DNA of 64,000 nucleotides from Nakamurella panacisegetis (GTDB taxonomy: Bacteria > Actinomycetota > Actinomycetes > Mycobacteriales > Nakamurellaceae), in the NCBI RefSeq assembly GCF_900104535.1, contig NZ_LT629710.1:4747501-4811500 (forward strand). Reading direction: 5' to 3'. The position numbers were made by a program, and so were the translations under genes. Positions 44,090-55,123 of this stretch are shown here, piece by piece; within the stretch, counting starts at the first letter, position 1, and each line of letters opens with the position of its first letter. The notes under the pieces were generated by a model, which saw nothing but the letters and a program-made list of their open reading frames with translations, was not told the origin of the DNA and ran no database searches.

Positions 44090-45780
44090 TGCGCGTGATG
44101 GCTCAGCTGTCGATGGTCATGAACCTGGACAAGTGCATCGGCTGCCATACCTGTTCGGTCACCTGCAAGCAGGCCTGGACCAACCGTCCCGGAGTCGAGT
44201 ACGCGTGGTTCAACAACGTGGAAACCCGGCCGGGACAGGGATATCCGCGGACGTACGAGGACCAGGACAAGTGGGAGGGCGGGTGGATCCGGGACAAGCG
44301 CGGGCGGCTGCGGCTGCGGGCGGGCGGGCGGATCCGCAAGCTCGCCACGATCTTCTCGAACCCGAAGATGCCGTCCATCGACGACTACTACGAGCCGTGG
44401 ACCTACGACTACGAGAACCTGACCAATGCGCCGCTGGGCGAGCAGATGCCCGTCGCACCTCCGCGCAGCCTGATCACCGGGCAACCGATGAAAGTGCAGT
44501 GGTCCGCCAACTGGGACGACAACCTCGGCGGCAGCACGGAAATCCTGGCCGGGGACCCGATCCTGGCCAAGGTCAGCGCTGAGGTGAAGCTGGAGTTGGA
44601 GCAGACCTTCATGTTCTACCTGCCGCGCATCTGCGAGCACTGCCTCAACCCGTCCTGCGTCGCATCCTGCCCCTCCGGCGCGATGTACAAGCGATCGGAG
44701 GACGGCATCGTCCTGGTCGACCAGGACAAGTGCAAAGGGTGGCGGATGTGCGTGAGCGGTTGCCCCTACAAGAAGGTCTACTTCAACCACCGCACCGGCA
44801 AGGCCGAGAAATGCACCTTCTGCTATCCCCGGGTCGAGGTCGGGCTGCCCACGGTGTGTTCCGAGACCTGCGTCGGCCGGCTCCGGTACATCGGGTTGAT
44901 CCTCTACGACGCCGACCGGGTGCTGGATGCAGCGTCAACGGAGAACGAGGCGGATCTGTACGAAGCGCAGCTGGCCGTGATGCTCGACCCCAACGATCCC
45001 GAGGTGATCGCCGGCGCCAGGGAATCCGGGATCTCCGACGAATGGATGGACGCCGCGCGACGGTCACCGGTCTACGCCCTGGCCAAGGTCTACCGGATCG
45101 CTCTGCCGCTGCATCCGGAATACCGGACCATGCCGATGGTCTGGTACGTACCTCCCCTGTCACCGGTGGTCGATGCCATCAGCCGCGACGGCCATGACGG
45201 GGAGGATCCCCAGAACCTCTTCGGTGCCATCGACGCGCTACGAATCCCGATCGAGTACCTGGCCGGGCTGTTCAGCGCGGGCGACACGGCGATCGTGACG
45301 AACGTGCTCAAGAAGCTCGCCGCCATGCGGGCCTACATGCGCGACATCAACCTCGGTCGCGACCCGCGCAGCGAGATCCCCGCGTCGGTGGGCATGGGCG
45401 AGGAACTCATGTACGAGATGTATCGCCTGCTTGCGATTGCCAAATACGAAGCGCGGTACGTGATCCCGACGGCATACGCCACCGAGGGACATCGACTCGA
45501 GGAGAGCGTCACCGAATGCGCACTCGACTTCGACGGCGGTCCCGGCATGTACACGACGGGTTCCGGACCGTTCGGCGAGGCCAGCGGCCAGCCCGTGCCG
45601 ATGGCGGTGGAATCGTTCCAGGCGCTCAAGGACCGGCAGACCTCAGAGGAGGCCGGTGCGGGCGCACACCGGACGTCCCGGGTCAATCTGCTGAACTGGG
45701 ACGGCAGGGGCTCCCCCGGTGCGATGTTCATCCCACGGCCCGGTTCGCCGCGGCTACCCCCTGGCGGAGACGAGCGATGA
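44089..45780 (+). CDS. narH: Respiratory nitrate reductase beta subunit
   Basis: 563 residues. Four ferredoxin-type cysteine clusters: CIGCHTCSVTCK, CEHCLNPSCVASCPSG, CKGWRMCVSGCP (the NarH Trp-containing variant that makes one [3Fe-4S] cluster) and CTFCYPRVEVG...CSETC. It carries electrons from the quinol-oxidising NarI to NarG. The C-terminal extension beyond 500 residues is Pro/Gly-rich and variable. Start ATG overlaps narG's stop, and its stop overlaps narJ (ATGA), typical of the coupled narGHJI operon. Confidence 0.97.
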   Translation: MRVMAQLSMVMNLDKCIGCHTCSVTCKQAWTNRPGVEYAWFNNVETRPGQGYPRTYEDQDKWEGGWIRDKRGRLRLRAGGRIRKLATIFSNPKMPSIDDYYEPWTYDYENLTNAPLGEQMPVAPPRSLITGQPMKVQWSANWDDNLGGSTEILAGDPILAKVSAEVKLELEQTFMFYLPRICEHCLNPSCVASCPSGAMYKRSEDGIVLVDQDKCKGWRMCVSGCPYKKVYFNHRTGKAEKCTFCYPRVEVGLPTVCSETCVGRLRYIGLILYDADRVLDAASTENEADLYEAQLAVMLDPNDPEVIAGARESGISDEWMDAARRSPVYALAKVYRIALPLHPEYRTMPMVWYVPPLSPVVDAISRDGHDGEDPQNLFGAIDALRIPIEYLAGLFSAGDTAIVTNVLKKLAAMRAYMRDINLGRDPRSEIPASVGMGEELMYEMYRLLAIAKYEARYVIPTAYATEGHRLEESVTECALDFDGGPGMYTTGSGPFGEASGQPVPMAVESFQALKDRQTSEEAGAGAHRTSRVNLLNWDGRGSPGAMFIPRPGSPRLPPGGDER

Positions 45781-46427
45781 AGATGTCACCACGGCGAAGC
45801 GGCCCGGCGCAGCATCGGCGCATCATCTGGCAGGCCGCATCCTTGTTGCTGGCCTATCCTGACCACGGCCAGGACCGACGGCTGGACATGGTCGACCGCG
45901 CGGTCGCCGTCCTGGACGCGGCGACACGACTGCCCCTGTCGGCAGCCGTAGGGCACCTAAGGTCGACCCCGCTGATCGACGCGTGCTCCCAGTACGCCGA
46001 CGTCTTCGACTGGAAACGCCGACGCACTCTCTTCCTGACCTACTACACAGCCGGCGACACCCGCAATCGGGGCATGGCCCTGCTGGCCTTTTCCGACGTG
46101 TACCGCGCGGCCGGTGCCGTCCCCCCGGCCCGCGAGCTGCCGGACCACCTCGCTGTATTGCTGGAGTTCGCGGCCACGGTCGACGAGAAGTCCGGATATG
46201 AACTGCTCAGCCGACATCGCACCCCCATCGACCTGTTGCACGACGGGTTGATCGGTGTGTCGCCGATCTACGCCGGGGTCATCGGCGCCGTTTCCGCGAC
46301 GCTCCCCACGGCGACGGCGGCAGATCTGAAGGAGGCTCGGCGCCTGGCCATGCAGGGACCGCCGGTGGAATCGGTTGGGCTGGAACCGTTCGCATTGACC
46401 ATCGGCGTACGCGGCGGGTCGAAGTGA
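45777..46427 (+). CDS. narJ: Nitrate reductase assembly chaperone
   Basis: 216 residues, all helical. WQAASLLLAYPD near the start, CSQYADVFDWKRRRTLFLTYYTAGDTRNRG in the middle and LPDHLAVLLEFAA later are typical of NarJ. It binds apo-NarG and helps insert the molybdenum cofactor; it is not part of the mature enzyme. It overlaps narH by four bases and narI by four bases (GTGA). A longer frame starting inside narH was rejected. Confidence 0.95.
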   Translation: MKMSPRRSGPAQHRRIIWQAASLLLAYPDHGQDRRLDMVDRAVAVLDAATRLPLSAAVGHLRSTPLIDACSQYADVFDWKRRRTLFLTYYTAGDTRNRGMALLAFSDVYRAAGAVPPARELPDHLAVLLEFAATVDEKSGYELLSRHRTPIDLLHDGLIGVSPIYAGVIGAVSATLPTATAADLKEARRLAMQGPPVESVGLEPFALTIGVRGGSK

Positions 46428-47155
46428 ACGCCGCCGCCGTTTTCTGGGACGTCGTGCCCTATGTCGCCATCGCCATCCTCGTGGTGGGAACCTGGTGGCG
46501 CTACCGGTACGACAAGTTCGGCTGGACCACCCGTTCCTCGCAGCTGTACGAGAGCCGGTTGCTGCGCATCGGTAGTCCCCTGTTCCACTTCGGCATCCTG
46601 GTGGTGATCTTCGGTCACGTCATCGGCCTGCTGATCCCCGAGTCGTGGACCACCGCTCTGGGCCTGAGTCAGACGGCCTACCACATCCAAGCCGTGGTCC
46701 TCGGCACCATCGCGGGGATCGCGACTCTCGGCGGGGCGGCGATCCTGGTCTACCGGCGTCGCGCCAAGGGACCGGTGTTCACCGCGACCACGCGGAACGA
46801 CAAGCTCATGTACGCAGTTCTCCTCCTGGCCATCGTGGCCGGCCTGGCCACGACGCTGCTGGGATCCGGACTCGTGGGAGAGGAACACAACTATCGGCTC
46901 ACGGTGTCCGTCTGGTTCAGGTCCATCTTCATCCTGCAACCCGACGGCGAGGCGATGACACTGGCGCCGATTTCCTACCAGATCCACGCCATCATCGGCA
47001 TGACACTGTTCGCACTGTGGCCGTTCACGCGACTCGTGCACGCCTTCAGCGCCCCGGTCGCCTACCTGTTCCGCCCGTACATCGTCTACCGATCCCGAGC
47101 CGCCGGCCGCCCTGGCGCACCCATCGGGTCCGAGCCCCGCCGCCGAGGCTGGTGA
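46424..47155 (+). CDS. narI: Respiratory nitrate reductase gamma (cytochrome b) subunit
   Basis: 243 residues, five membrane helices. Heme-ligand histidines are in SPLFHFGILVVIFGHVIGLL (helix 2) and SYQIHAIIGMTLFALWPFTRLVHAFS (helix 5), as in NarI diheme cytochrome b. It oxidises menaquinol at the outer side and passes electrons to NarH. GTG start overlaps the narJ stop. The operon ends here and converges with the hemerythrin gene. Confidence 0.96.
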   Translation: MNAAAVFWDVVPYVAIAILVVGTWWRYRYDKFGWTTRSSQLYESRLLRIGSPLFHFGILVVIFGHVIGLLIPESWTTALGLSQTAYHIQAVVLGTIAGIATLGGAAILVYRRRAKGPVFTATTRNDKLMYAVLLLAIVAGLATTLLGSGLVGEEHNYRLTVSVWFRSIFILQPDGEAMTLAPISYQIHAIIGMTLFALWPFTRLVHAFSAPVAYLFRPYIVYRSRAAGRPGAPIGSEPRRRGW

Positions 47156-47210
47156 TCGACGTCGCGCTTCAGCTGGCCGGCCGATGCGAACAGTCAACCA
47201 AGTCCGGGGT

Positions 47211-47708
47211 TCATCGGGCGTGATGATGCTCGGCGCTGCCCGCGTCGAGGTGGTCGTGACCGACCCCGACCTCACGGGCGACGCCGCCGACCTCGTGCAG
47301 GTGATTCCACTGCTCGTCATCCAGATAGGCCAGTGCCGCCGGGAACAGCCCGTTCTCCTCCCGGTCGATGTGGTTGGCCAGCAATGTGAGCAGCGGTCCG
47401 ACCCGCGACAGGTCACCGGCCTCGACCGCAGCCAACCCGGCGTCGATGGCCTCGTGCTCGGCACACAGTGACTCGATGTGCTCACTGAACATGTCGTCTG
47501 CGCGCATCTCGGCGAACAGACCCTGCTCCTCGAGTTCGGTGTGCGGGTGGAGCAACTCGCTCAGCACCGACGCGGCGGCCGCCGCAGTGACCGGGTCATC
47601 GGAGCGCTCCGCCGCTCTGAGGGCGGTGGTGTGGTTGGTGATGTTCTCGTGCTGCCGGGTCAGTTGCGCGATGAGGGGGATGTTGCGGCAACCGCAGTAG
47701 CTGCACAT
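47211..47708 (-). CDS. Hemerythrin-domain protein
   Basis: 165 residues, four-helix hemerythrin fold. Iron ligands are spaced as expected: QHENITNHT, HPHTELEEQGLF, EHEAID and HIDREENGLFPAAL (HxxxE pairs). The start MCSYCGCRNIP is Cys-rich and the end is His-rich (GHDHLDAGSAEHHH), either of which may bind metal. Such proteins store or sense O2 or protect against NO. Its ATG shares one base with the flavohemoglobin stop (TGATG), so the two are coupled and likely form a nitrosative-stress unit beside the nitrate reductase. Confidence 0.9.
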   Translation of the reverse strand: MCSYCGCRNIPLIAQLTRQHENITNHTTALRAAERSDDPVTAAAAASVLSELLHPHTELEEQGLFAEMRADDMFSEHIESLCAEHEAIDAGLAAVEAGDLSRVGPLLTLLANHIDREENGLFPAALAYLDDEQWNHLHEVGGVAREVGVGHDHLDAGSAEHHHAR

Positions 47709-48961
47709 CAGCGATCTCCGCGGTCTTCGGCCGGGATCTGGGCCGCCCACAGATCGGGCCCGAACACTTCGTACCGGATCCGGTCGGCCGGGATTCCCCG
47801 CGCCAACAAGGTCGATCGGACGTGCCGCATGAACGGCAGCGGCCCGCACGTGAACACCTGGACGTCGTCCGGCAACGGCACCTCGGAGAGGTCCATGAAG
47901 CCCTGCCGCGAGCGGTCGTTGCCCGGGTCAAGGGTCTCGTACCAGGTGTAGGCCGTGAAGTCGTCCAACTCGCGTGCGACGTGCAGGACGGTCTCCCGGA
48001 GGGCGTGGTCCTGCGCTGTGCGGTCGGCATGGGCCACAATCACGGTCCGTTTCGGTTGCGTACGGGCGATGTGCTCCACGATCGGCAGCACGGTCGTGAT
48101 GCCCGCACCCGCGCTGGCCAACAACAGGGGGCCATCCGACGACTGAACGACGAAGTCCCCGGCCGGGACACTGACATCCAGCAAATCGCCTGGTTGCACG
48201 GCGTCGTGCAAATAGCTGGAGACCTGCCCGTCGGGCGCGCCGTTGATCCCTCTGACCCGCCGCACGGTGATCTGCAGGCGTGGTCCCAACGCGGTGGAGG
48301 ACACCGTGTACTGACGTGGCTGACGCCCTCCGTCCGGCAGATCGACGAAGACCGAAACGTACTGGCCGGGGCTGATCGCCGGGAGTTGGCCGCCGTCAGC
48401 AGGTTCCAGGATCAACGAGATCACGTCCTGCGTCTCGTCGATCCGCCGCACCACGCGGTAGGGCCGGAGCGGATGCGACGCGTCGACCCCGGCCTGCTGG
48501 TAGAGCCGGGTCTCTTCGGCGATCAGTTGAGTCGCGAACAGCCAGTAGACCTCGTTCCACGCCTCGGCGATCTGCGGAGTGACCGCATCGCCCAGCACCT
48601 CGCCGACGGCTCCCAGCAGGTAGTGGCCAACGATCGTGTACTGCTGCGGCTTGATGCCCAGTGAGACATGCTTGTAGGCGATCCTCTGCATCACGTGATG
48701 GAACGACGGCGCATCGGGATCGATCAGCGATCCGGCATAGGCAACCACCGACGCGGCCAACGCCCGCGGCTGCTCCCCGGTGGCCTGGTTGCCCTTGTTG
48801 AACAATCTCAGTAGCTCCGGGTGATCGGCGAGCATGCTTGCGTAGAACAGAGCAGTGATCTGATCACCGTTCTCAGCCACCACCCCGGCTGTCGCCCTGA
48901 CTGTCTCGGAAGAACTCGGCGACAACAACGACGATCGATCCTGTACCAGCGACGACGACAC
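47708..48961 (-). CDS. hmp: Flavohemoglobin, nitric oxide dioxygenase
   Basis: About 417 residues. The globin domain (1-150) has proximal heme His in MQRIAYKHVSLGI. The FAD domain has the flavin motif PRQYTVSS, and the NAD(P)H domain has LLLASAGAGITTVLP and VFTCGPLPFMRHV. It converts NO to nitrate with O2 and NAD(P)H, protecting against NO made during nitrate respiration. GTG 48961 has GGGGAG four bases upstream; longer frames add unrelated sequence. It lies downstream of a DosR-like box and is coupled to hemerythrin. Confidence 0.92.
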   Translation of the reverse strand: MSSSLVQDRSSLLSPSSSETVRATAGVVAENGDQITALFYASMLADHPELLRLFNKGNQATGEQPRALAASVVAYAGSLIDPDAPSFHHVMQRIAYKHVSLGIKPQQYTIVGHYLLGAVGEVLGDAVTPQIAEAWNEVYWLFATQLIAEETRLYQQAGVDASHPLRPYRVVRRIDETQDVISLILEPADGGQLPAISPGQYVSVFVDLPDGGRQPRQYTVSSTALGPRLQITVRRVRGINGAPDGQVSSYLHDAVQPGDLLDVSVPAGDFVVQSSDGPLLLASAGAGITTVLPIVEHIARTQPKRTVIVAHADRTAQDHALRETVLHVARELDDFTAYTWYETLDPGNDRSRQGFMDLSEVPLPDDVQVFTCGPLPFMRHVRSTLLARGIPADRIRYEVFGPDLWAAQIPAEDRGDR

Positions 48962-49063
48962 GTAACTCCCCAGTTGCTCGATGACAACGGGCGCGGCCTG
49001 TTGCTCTGTCCCGGTCGCGAAACATGCCGACCCCTCATCCTGCCGACGGTCGCCTCTCGGGCG

Positions 49064-49083
49064 CCAGGGCCGAACGTCCCTGG
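49064..49083 (-). promoter_or_regulatory. DosR/DevR-like box upstream of flavohemoglobin
   Basis: Minus strand CCAGGGACGTTCGGCCCTGG; half-sites GGGAC and GGCCC are perfect with standard spacing, total about 11 of 20. It is 103 bases from the GTG start, in the gap after the kinase gene. Confidence 0.58.
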
Positions 49084-49107
49084 TCGCTTGTGGCGCCACA
49101 CACACCT

Positions 49108-51279
<2,172 letters not shown>

Positions 51280-51489
51280 ATGCATAGGCTCCCGGAATTG
51301 ACTGCCCGAACGGCGGTGCCGTCACCCGGACGCTTCTCCACGACCGCCCTCCGGGTCATCAATCCTGTGACGCATCCGGGCCGGACACCCGAACAGCTGA
51401 TCGTCGTTCGTGCCACTCGACTTCCGGCCCAGGTCGAAGTTCGGGATCCAACGCCGACACCAATCCGGCGGTGGAGCGGCTCCGTATGA
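51280..51489 (+). CDS. Possible small protein, unknown
   Basis: 69 residues (MHRLPELTARTAVPSPGR...). The only support is a good ribosome site (GGAGGA nine bases upstream) and an ATGA junction with a following frame. The sequence is Arg/Pro/Thr-rich, without signal, helix or known motif. It may be a decayed fragment. Low confidence. Confidence 0.3.
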   Translation: MHRLPELTARTAVPSPGRFSTTALRVINPVTHPGRTPEQLIVVRATRLPAQVEVRDPTPTPIRRWSGSV

Positions 51490-51538
51490 CCAGTAGTTGC
51501 GCGCCGGAGTCGTTGATGCGTCGCGCAGCTCGAACGTC

Positions 51539-51573
51539 AGGGACGGACTCCAGCCTCAGGGCTGGCCGTCCCC
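51539..51573 (+). promoter_or_regulatory. Two-part hairpin upstream of the CHRD gene
   Basis: AGGGACGG/CCGTCCCCT (8 bp) encloses CAGCC-tcag-GGCTG (5 bp). It is about 118 bases before the CHRD start. It could be a terminator for the small upstream frame or part of the CHRD gene's leader. Confidence 0.4.
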
Positions 51574-51690
51574 TCGTCGGTGGTGCGAGCGGGTCAGAAC
51601 GTGCTCTCTGCCGCCGCTCGTCCGAGGTGTTGATGTTGCAGTCGCTCGCCAGGGGATGCCTGGTGATCTCGATTCGAAGGGAACCGCACT

Positions 51691-52476
51691 ATGAGGAAGA
51701 CTCTGCTTTCGGCTCTACCGATCGTCGCTCTGGGTGTTCTGGGTCTGGGTCTGGCCCTGCCGGCCGCGGCCTCGGCCGCCCCTGCCTCCGCCTCCTACAC
51801 GGCGGACCTCCAGCCGGTCGCGTTGAGCCAGGTTCACGGTTCCGGCACCTTTTCGCTGCAGCTGAACGGCGACCAGGCAACGATCACCGAAAAGGTCTCC
51901 GGTCTGGCCGCGAAATTCGGCTCGGCGGCCTACCCCCACGTGCAGCACATCCACATCGGCGCCAAGGGGGTCTGCCCGACGGCGTCTGCCGACACGAGCG
52001 GCGACGGCCTGATCAGCACCACTGAAGGTGGGCCGTCCTACGGTGCGATCGGTGCGACGCTGTCGACCAGTGGTGACGCCAGCCCGGCCGCAGCTCTCAC
52101 ACTCGGCGTTGCGCCGATGGGTGACACATTCAGCTACTCGCGGACGATCACTCTGGACTCGAAAACCGTGGCCGCGGTCCAGGCCGGCACGGCAGTGATC
52201 GTGGTTCACGGCTTGGATCCGGCCACGCTCAGCGCCAAGGTGCAGGCCGAGAAGAGCGACCTGGTGGCGTCGTTGCCGCTCGCGGCAACCTCGCCGGCTC
52301 TGTGTGGATCCCTGGTCGCATCACAGATGTCCAGTACCCCAGTGGGCTCGAGCCCCACTGGTGGCGGCAGCACGTCCGGCATCCAGGACGAGGCACTGCT
52401 GACCCTGGGCGGCGGTCTGCTCTTGGCTGCCGGTGGCGTGTTCGCGGCACGGCGCCGCGTGGCTCGCCAGAACTGA
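51691..52476 (+). CDS. Secreted CHRD-domain protein
   Basis: 261 residues. A signal peptide (LSALPIVALGVLGLGLALPAAASA) is followed by a CHRD (chordin-like) beta domain (about 35-190) with SGTFSLQLNGDQATITEKVSGL, PHVQHIHIGAKGVCPT and AVIVVHGLDPATL. After a Ser/Gly linker comes a C-terminal helix (LLTLGGGLLLAAGGVFAA) and an Arg-rich tail RRRVARQN, as in sortase substrates, yet no LPXTG or LAXTG motif precedes the helix. It may be a membrane-anchored surface protein or use an unusual sorting motif. A sortase gene follows 47 bases later. The biochemical role of the domain is unknown. Confidence 0.87.
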   Translation: MRKTLLSALPIVALGVLGLGLALPAAASAAPASASYTADLQPVALSQVHGSGTFSLQLNGDQATITEKVSGLAAKFGSAAYPHVQHIHIGAKGVCPTASADTSGDGLISTTEGGPSYGAIGATLSTSGDASPAAALTLGVAPMGDTFSYSRTITLDSKTVAAVQAGTAVIVVHGLDPATLSAKVQAEKSDLVASLPLAATSPALCGSLVASQMSSTPVGSSPTGGGSTSGIQDEALLTLGGGLLLAAGGVFAARRRVARQN

Positions 52477-52523
52477 TCTGACCCAGACCAGACCGATCTG
52501 ACACCGAAAGGCCGACACCCGAC

Positions 52524-53354
52524 ATGAGCACAACCCGCGCCCCCCGCACCCGAATACTCGGGGCGGTGGGCGCGGTGCTGCTCCTTTTGGGTGTGACCGT
52601 GATCGTCATGGGGATCGTCGGTCAGAAGCATGCACCACAGCCTCCGGCGTCTGCGGCCGTCCCCGTGCAGGTCATCCCATCCGCAGACCCCATTGTCAGC
52701 AGCACGCCGCCGACGAATGCATCCAAGGCTCGAACCACCTCGACCACCCCCGCGCAGCCGCCGCCCCCGTCCTCGTCGCTCCCCCCGGCCGGATCGACGA
52801 CCTCGACCGGCCCGGCGACCCGCAAGCCCAGCGTCGTACCCAGCCAGACTCCGGGACGTGTCCCTGCCACCCGCGGGCCGGTGCTGCCCCGCTCGCTGCC
52901 GCTGCACCTGTCGGTACCGGCCATCGGTGTCGAGTCCGACCTGCGGCAAATCGGTCTGGATTCCTCGGGTGCGATCCAGACTCCCCCACTGGTCCAGGAC
53001 TCCCACGCCTACTGGTTGACCGTGTCCCCCACACCCGGCCAACTCGGGCCCGCCACGATCATCGGCCATGTCGACTCCGCCGCATACGGCCCCGGGGTGT
53101 TCTTCAAACTCGGAGACCTACGCCAACGCGACAAGATATCGATCACCAGAGCAGACCACACCGTCGCCGTCTTCGAGGTCGAACGCGTCGTTGAATATCC
53201 CAAGAAGGAGTTTCCCACCCAAGCTGTCTACGGAAATACCGACCACGCGGCACTACGCCTGATCACCTGCGGTGGAACATTCGATCCCTCGATCAAGAGC
53301 TACGAAAGCAACATCGTTGTCTACGCCGCCCTCGTTTCGGTTCATGCGGCATGA
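52524..53354 (+). CDS. Class F-like sortase
   Basis: 276 residues. An N-terminal membrane helix (ILGAVGAVLLLLGVTVIVMGIVG) and a long Pro/Ser/Thr linker (to about 120) are followed by the sortase barrel. Catalytic His in ATIIGHVDSAAYGPG, catalytic Cys in LRLITCGGTFD, and the region VFFKLGDLRQRDKISI, typical of actinobacterial class F (formerly 'SrtF/E-like') enzymes. It cleaves and attaches a surface protein in the cell envelope. The CHRD protein just before it is the natural candidate substrate. ATG with AAAGG upstream. Confidence 0.88.
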   Translation: MSTTRAPRTRILGAVGAVLLLLGVTVIVMGIVGQKHAPQPPASAAVPVQVIPSADPIVSSTPPTNASKARTTSTTPAQPPPPSSSLPPAGSTTSTGPATRKPSVVPSQTPGRVPATRGPVLPRSLPLHLSVPAIGVESDLRQIGLDSSGAIQTPPLVQDSHAYWLTVSPTPGQLGPATIIGHVDSAAYGPGVFFKLGDLRQRDKISITRADHTVAVFEVERVVEYPKKEFPTQAVYGNTDHAALRLITCGGTFDPSIKSYESNIVVYAALVSVHAA

Positions 53355-53392
53355 GCTGAGCATGCACCGACAGATCAGATCGGACCAACCCC

Positions 53393-54130
53393 ATGAACCG
53401 CCACCTGTTCACCACCGCCGTGGTCGCTACGTGCACCCTGTTCCTGGTCGGCTGTGGCTCCGCCACAGCCAGTTCCACCGAACGTGCCGCTCCGGCCACC
53501 GTCCACCAGTCGCCCTCCGTCTCCGGGCAGGAGTCGCCCGCACCGACGTCCGGCGCAGTCATGACACCGGGGATGATCATGCCCGACGGGTCGACCATGG
53601 GACCGATGACAGTCCCACCTGCATCCCCCATTCCGCCCTCGTCCTTGCCGCCATCTTCAGCGCCGCGGGCAACGACCACTTCGCACGCCGCCACGCAAGC
53701 GGCGGCAGGACCGCCGGCCGCCGCTCAAATGGTCTGCTCCGCTGAAATCCACGCCACCATTACGAAGGTTCTTGCTCTGACCGCGACGCCCACGTCCAGC
53801 TCAAGCTGGGAAAACCAGCTCTACACCTGCACCTACCGCCTGCCGATGGGTAAGTTCGTCATCTCCGTCAAACAGTCCGCGAGTGCCACGGCGGCCGCCG
53901 ACTACGCGCGGCAGCTTCGCGGAGACAATATCGACGCCACGAAACTCAACGGCCTCACCGCCACCGCCTTCGAAACCCCCGCCGGGAAAGTATTTCTCGT
54001 CAAAGACGATTTCACCCTCACCGTCGATGCGACCACACTGCCGAAGGTGTTCGGCCGCCAACAGCAAAAGCGAGTCGACTTCGCCTACGAAATCGCGTCC
54101 GACATCCTCGGCTGCTGGACCGACGACTGA
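53393..54130 (+). CDS. Lipoprotein with Met/Pro-rich linker, unknown
   Basis: 245 residues. Lipobox FLVGCGSA places the lipid on Cys21. A linker rich in Ser/Pro/Met follows (MTPGMIMPDGSTMGPM, 57-72), whose Met clusters resemble copper-binding stretches. A C-terminal domain (about 110-245) has three cysteines (MVCSAEIHATI, YTCTYRLPMG, LGCW). The family is not recognised. It lies 38 bases downstream of the sortase and may share its transcript. Anchored outside the membrane. Confidence 0.8.
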   Translation: MNRHLFTTAVVATCTLFLVGCGSATASSTERAAPATVHQSPSVSGQESPAPTSGAVMTPGMIMPDGSTMGPMTVPPASPIPPSSLPPSSAPRATTTSHAATQAAAGPPAAAQMVCSAEIHATITKVLALTATPTSSSSWENQLYTCTYRLPMGKFVISVKQSASATAAADYARQLRGDNIDATKLNGLTATAFETPAGKVFLVKDDFTLTVDATTLPKVFGRQQQKRVDFAYEIASDILGCWTDD

Positions 54131-54272
54131 ACCCTCCTCGCCGCGAGCCCTTACCGAGAACTCTACGGAGGACGCAAGCCTGAAGTGACGGGATGCTTAC
54201 CTTCCGTAGCGCACCGACATCCGTTGTCGCGCTCATCCGGCGCGACCAGCGGGCAAGGGCCAGACTTGAGCA

Positions 54273-54707
54273 ATGACCTCACCCGATGAACAAGCTGCCC
54301 TGGTCGCCGCTCACAACCAGTGGCGTGCTCGCTACAACTCTCCCCCGGTGGTCTGGGATGACACCGTCGCGGCCGTGGCCCAAGACTGGGCCAACCAGAT
54401 CGCGGCCAGTGGGCAGTTCGACCACCGGCCGGACAACCGATACGGCGAGAACATGTTCATGGGCACCGCAGGCGCGTACCGCCCGACCGATGTGGTCGAC
54501 GACTGGGGTAACGAGAACGCGAACTACGACATCCCCAGCCAGACCTGTATGGCCGAGGCCGTATGCGGACACTTCACCCAGCTCGTCTGGGCTACCACAG
54601 CGCGCATCGGGTGCGGCAAGGCCACCGGCCCCGACGGCAACGACTATTGGGTCTGCGACTACGACCCGGCCGGCAACATGGAAGGGCAGTCCCCGTTCGC
54701 CACTTGA
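54273..54707 (+). CDS. CAP/SCP-domain protein (PR-1 like)
   Basis: 144 residues, a nearly bare CAP domain: AHNQWRARYNSPPVVWDD at the start, FDHRPDNRYGENMFMG, then GHFTQLVWATTARIGCGKA and WVCDYDPAGN. The CAP His (GHFTQLVW) and Glu (YGEN) residues are present. No signal peptide is visible in the reading frame, which is odd because CAP proteins are normally secreted; the true start could lie upstream or export could be non-classical. Function in bacteria is unclear; lipid or sterol binding is known for some members. Confidence 0.88.
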   Translation: MTSPDEQAALVAAHNQWRARYNSPPVVWDDTVAAVAQDWANQIAASGQFDHRPDNRYGENMFMGTAGAYRPTDVVDDWGNENANYDIPSQTCMAEAVCGHFTQLVWATTARIGCGKATGPDGNDYWVCDYDPAGNMEGQSPFAT

Positions 54708-54780
54708 TGGCGACCACAATTCAGATGCTCGGCACCATCATTTTGCTGGACCAGACCCCAGCAATCGCCGGTTCAGCCCC

Positions 54781-54942
54781 GTCGACTTCACGGTACATGT
54801 GAATCCGGGGTCGCCCTCGTCCTGCGGACGGTGGACCGGTGATCAACGAGGACACATCATCCAAGACAACGGATACTGCAACCAGCCGTACATCGTCGTC
54901 GCCCACGATGGCGCCTGGCTGTGCGTTGTGACCTCGACCGTG
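54781..54942 (+). pseudogene. Fragment resembling a sialidase/BNR protein
   Basis: The open frame reads GHIIQDNGYCNQPYIVVAHD, then GAWLCVVTST. This resembles the first blade of exo-alpha-sialidase-like propellers (typically 'GYCDQPYVVVTxDGxWLC'). Nothing similar follows, and the frame degenerates after about 54940. A truncated gene remnant. Confidence 0.5.
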
Positions 54943-55123
54943 GCAGTGACCTTGCAGAGTTCGGCTCTGGTGCGGCCGCCGATGCCAGGTTGGGAGCCCG
55001 TGGTCGGGGCGACCATCTGCCGGGTGTCAAGGGCCCAACAGTTCTGGAGTCGTTCCTGCCGCAGATCGGTGATGAGCAGTTAGCTGAAGGCACCAGATCC
55101 TTCTGGTGCCGGTTGGATCTCGC

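Noticed and set aside
51486-52025. Plus-strand frame running into the CHRD gene
   Set aside because: Different frame from the CHRD protein and no signal or motif; the CHRD frame has a signal peptide and a known domain.
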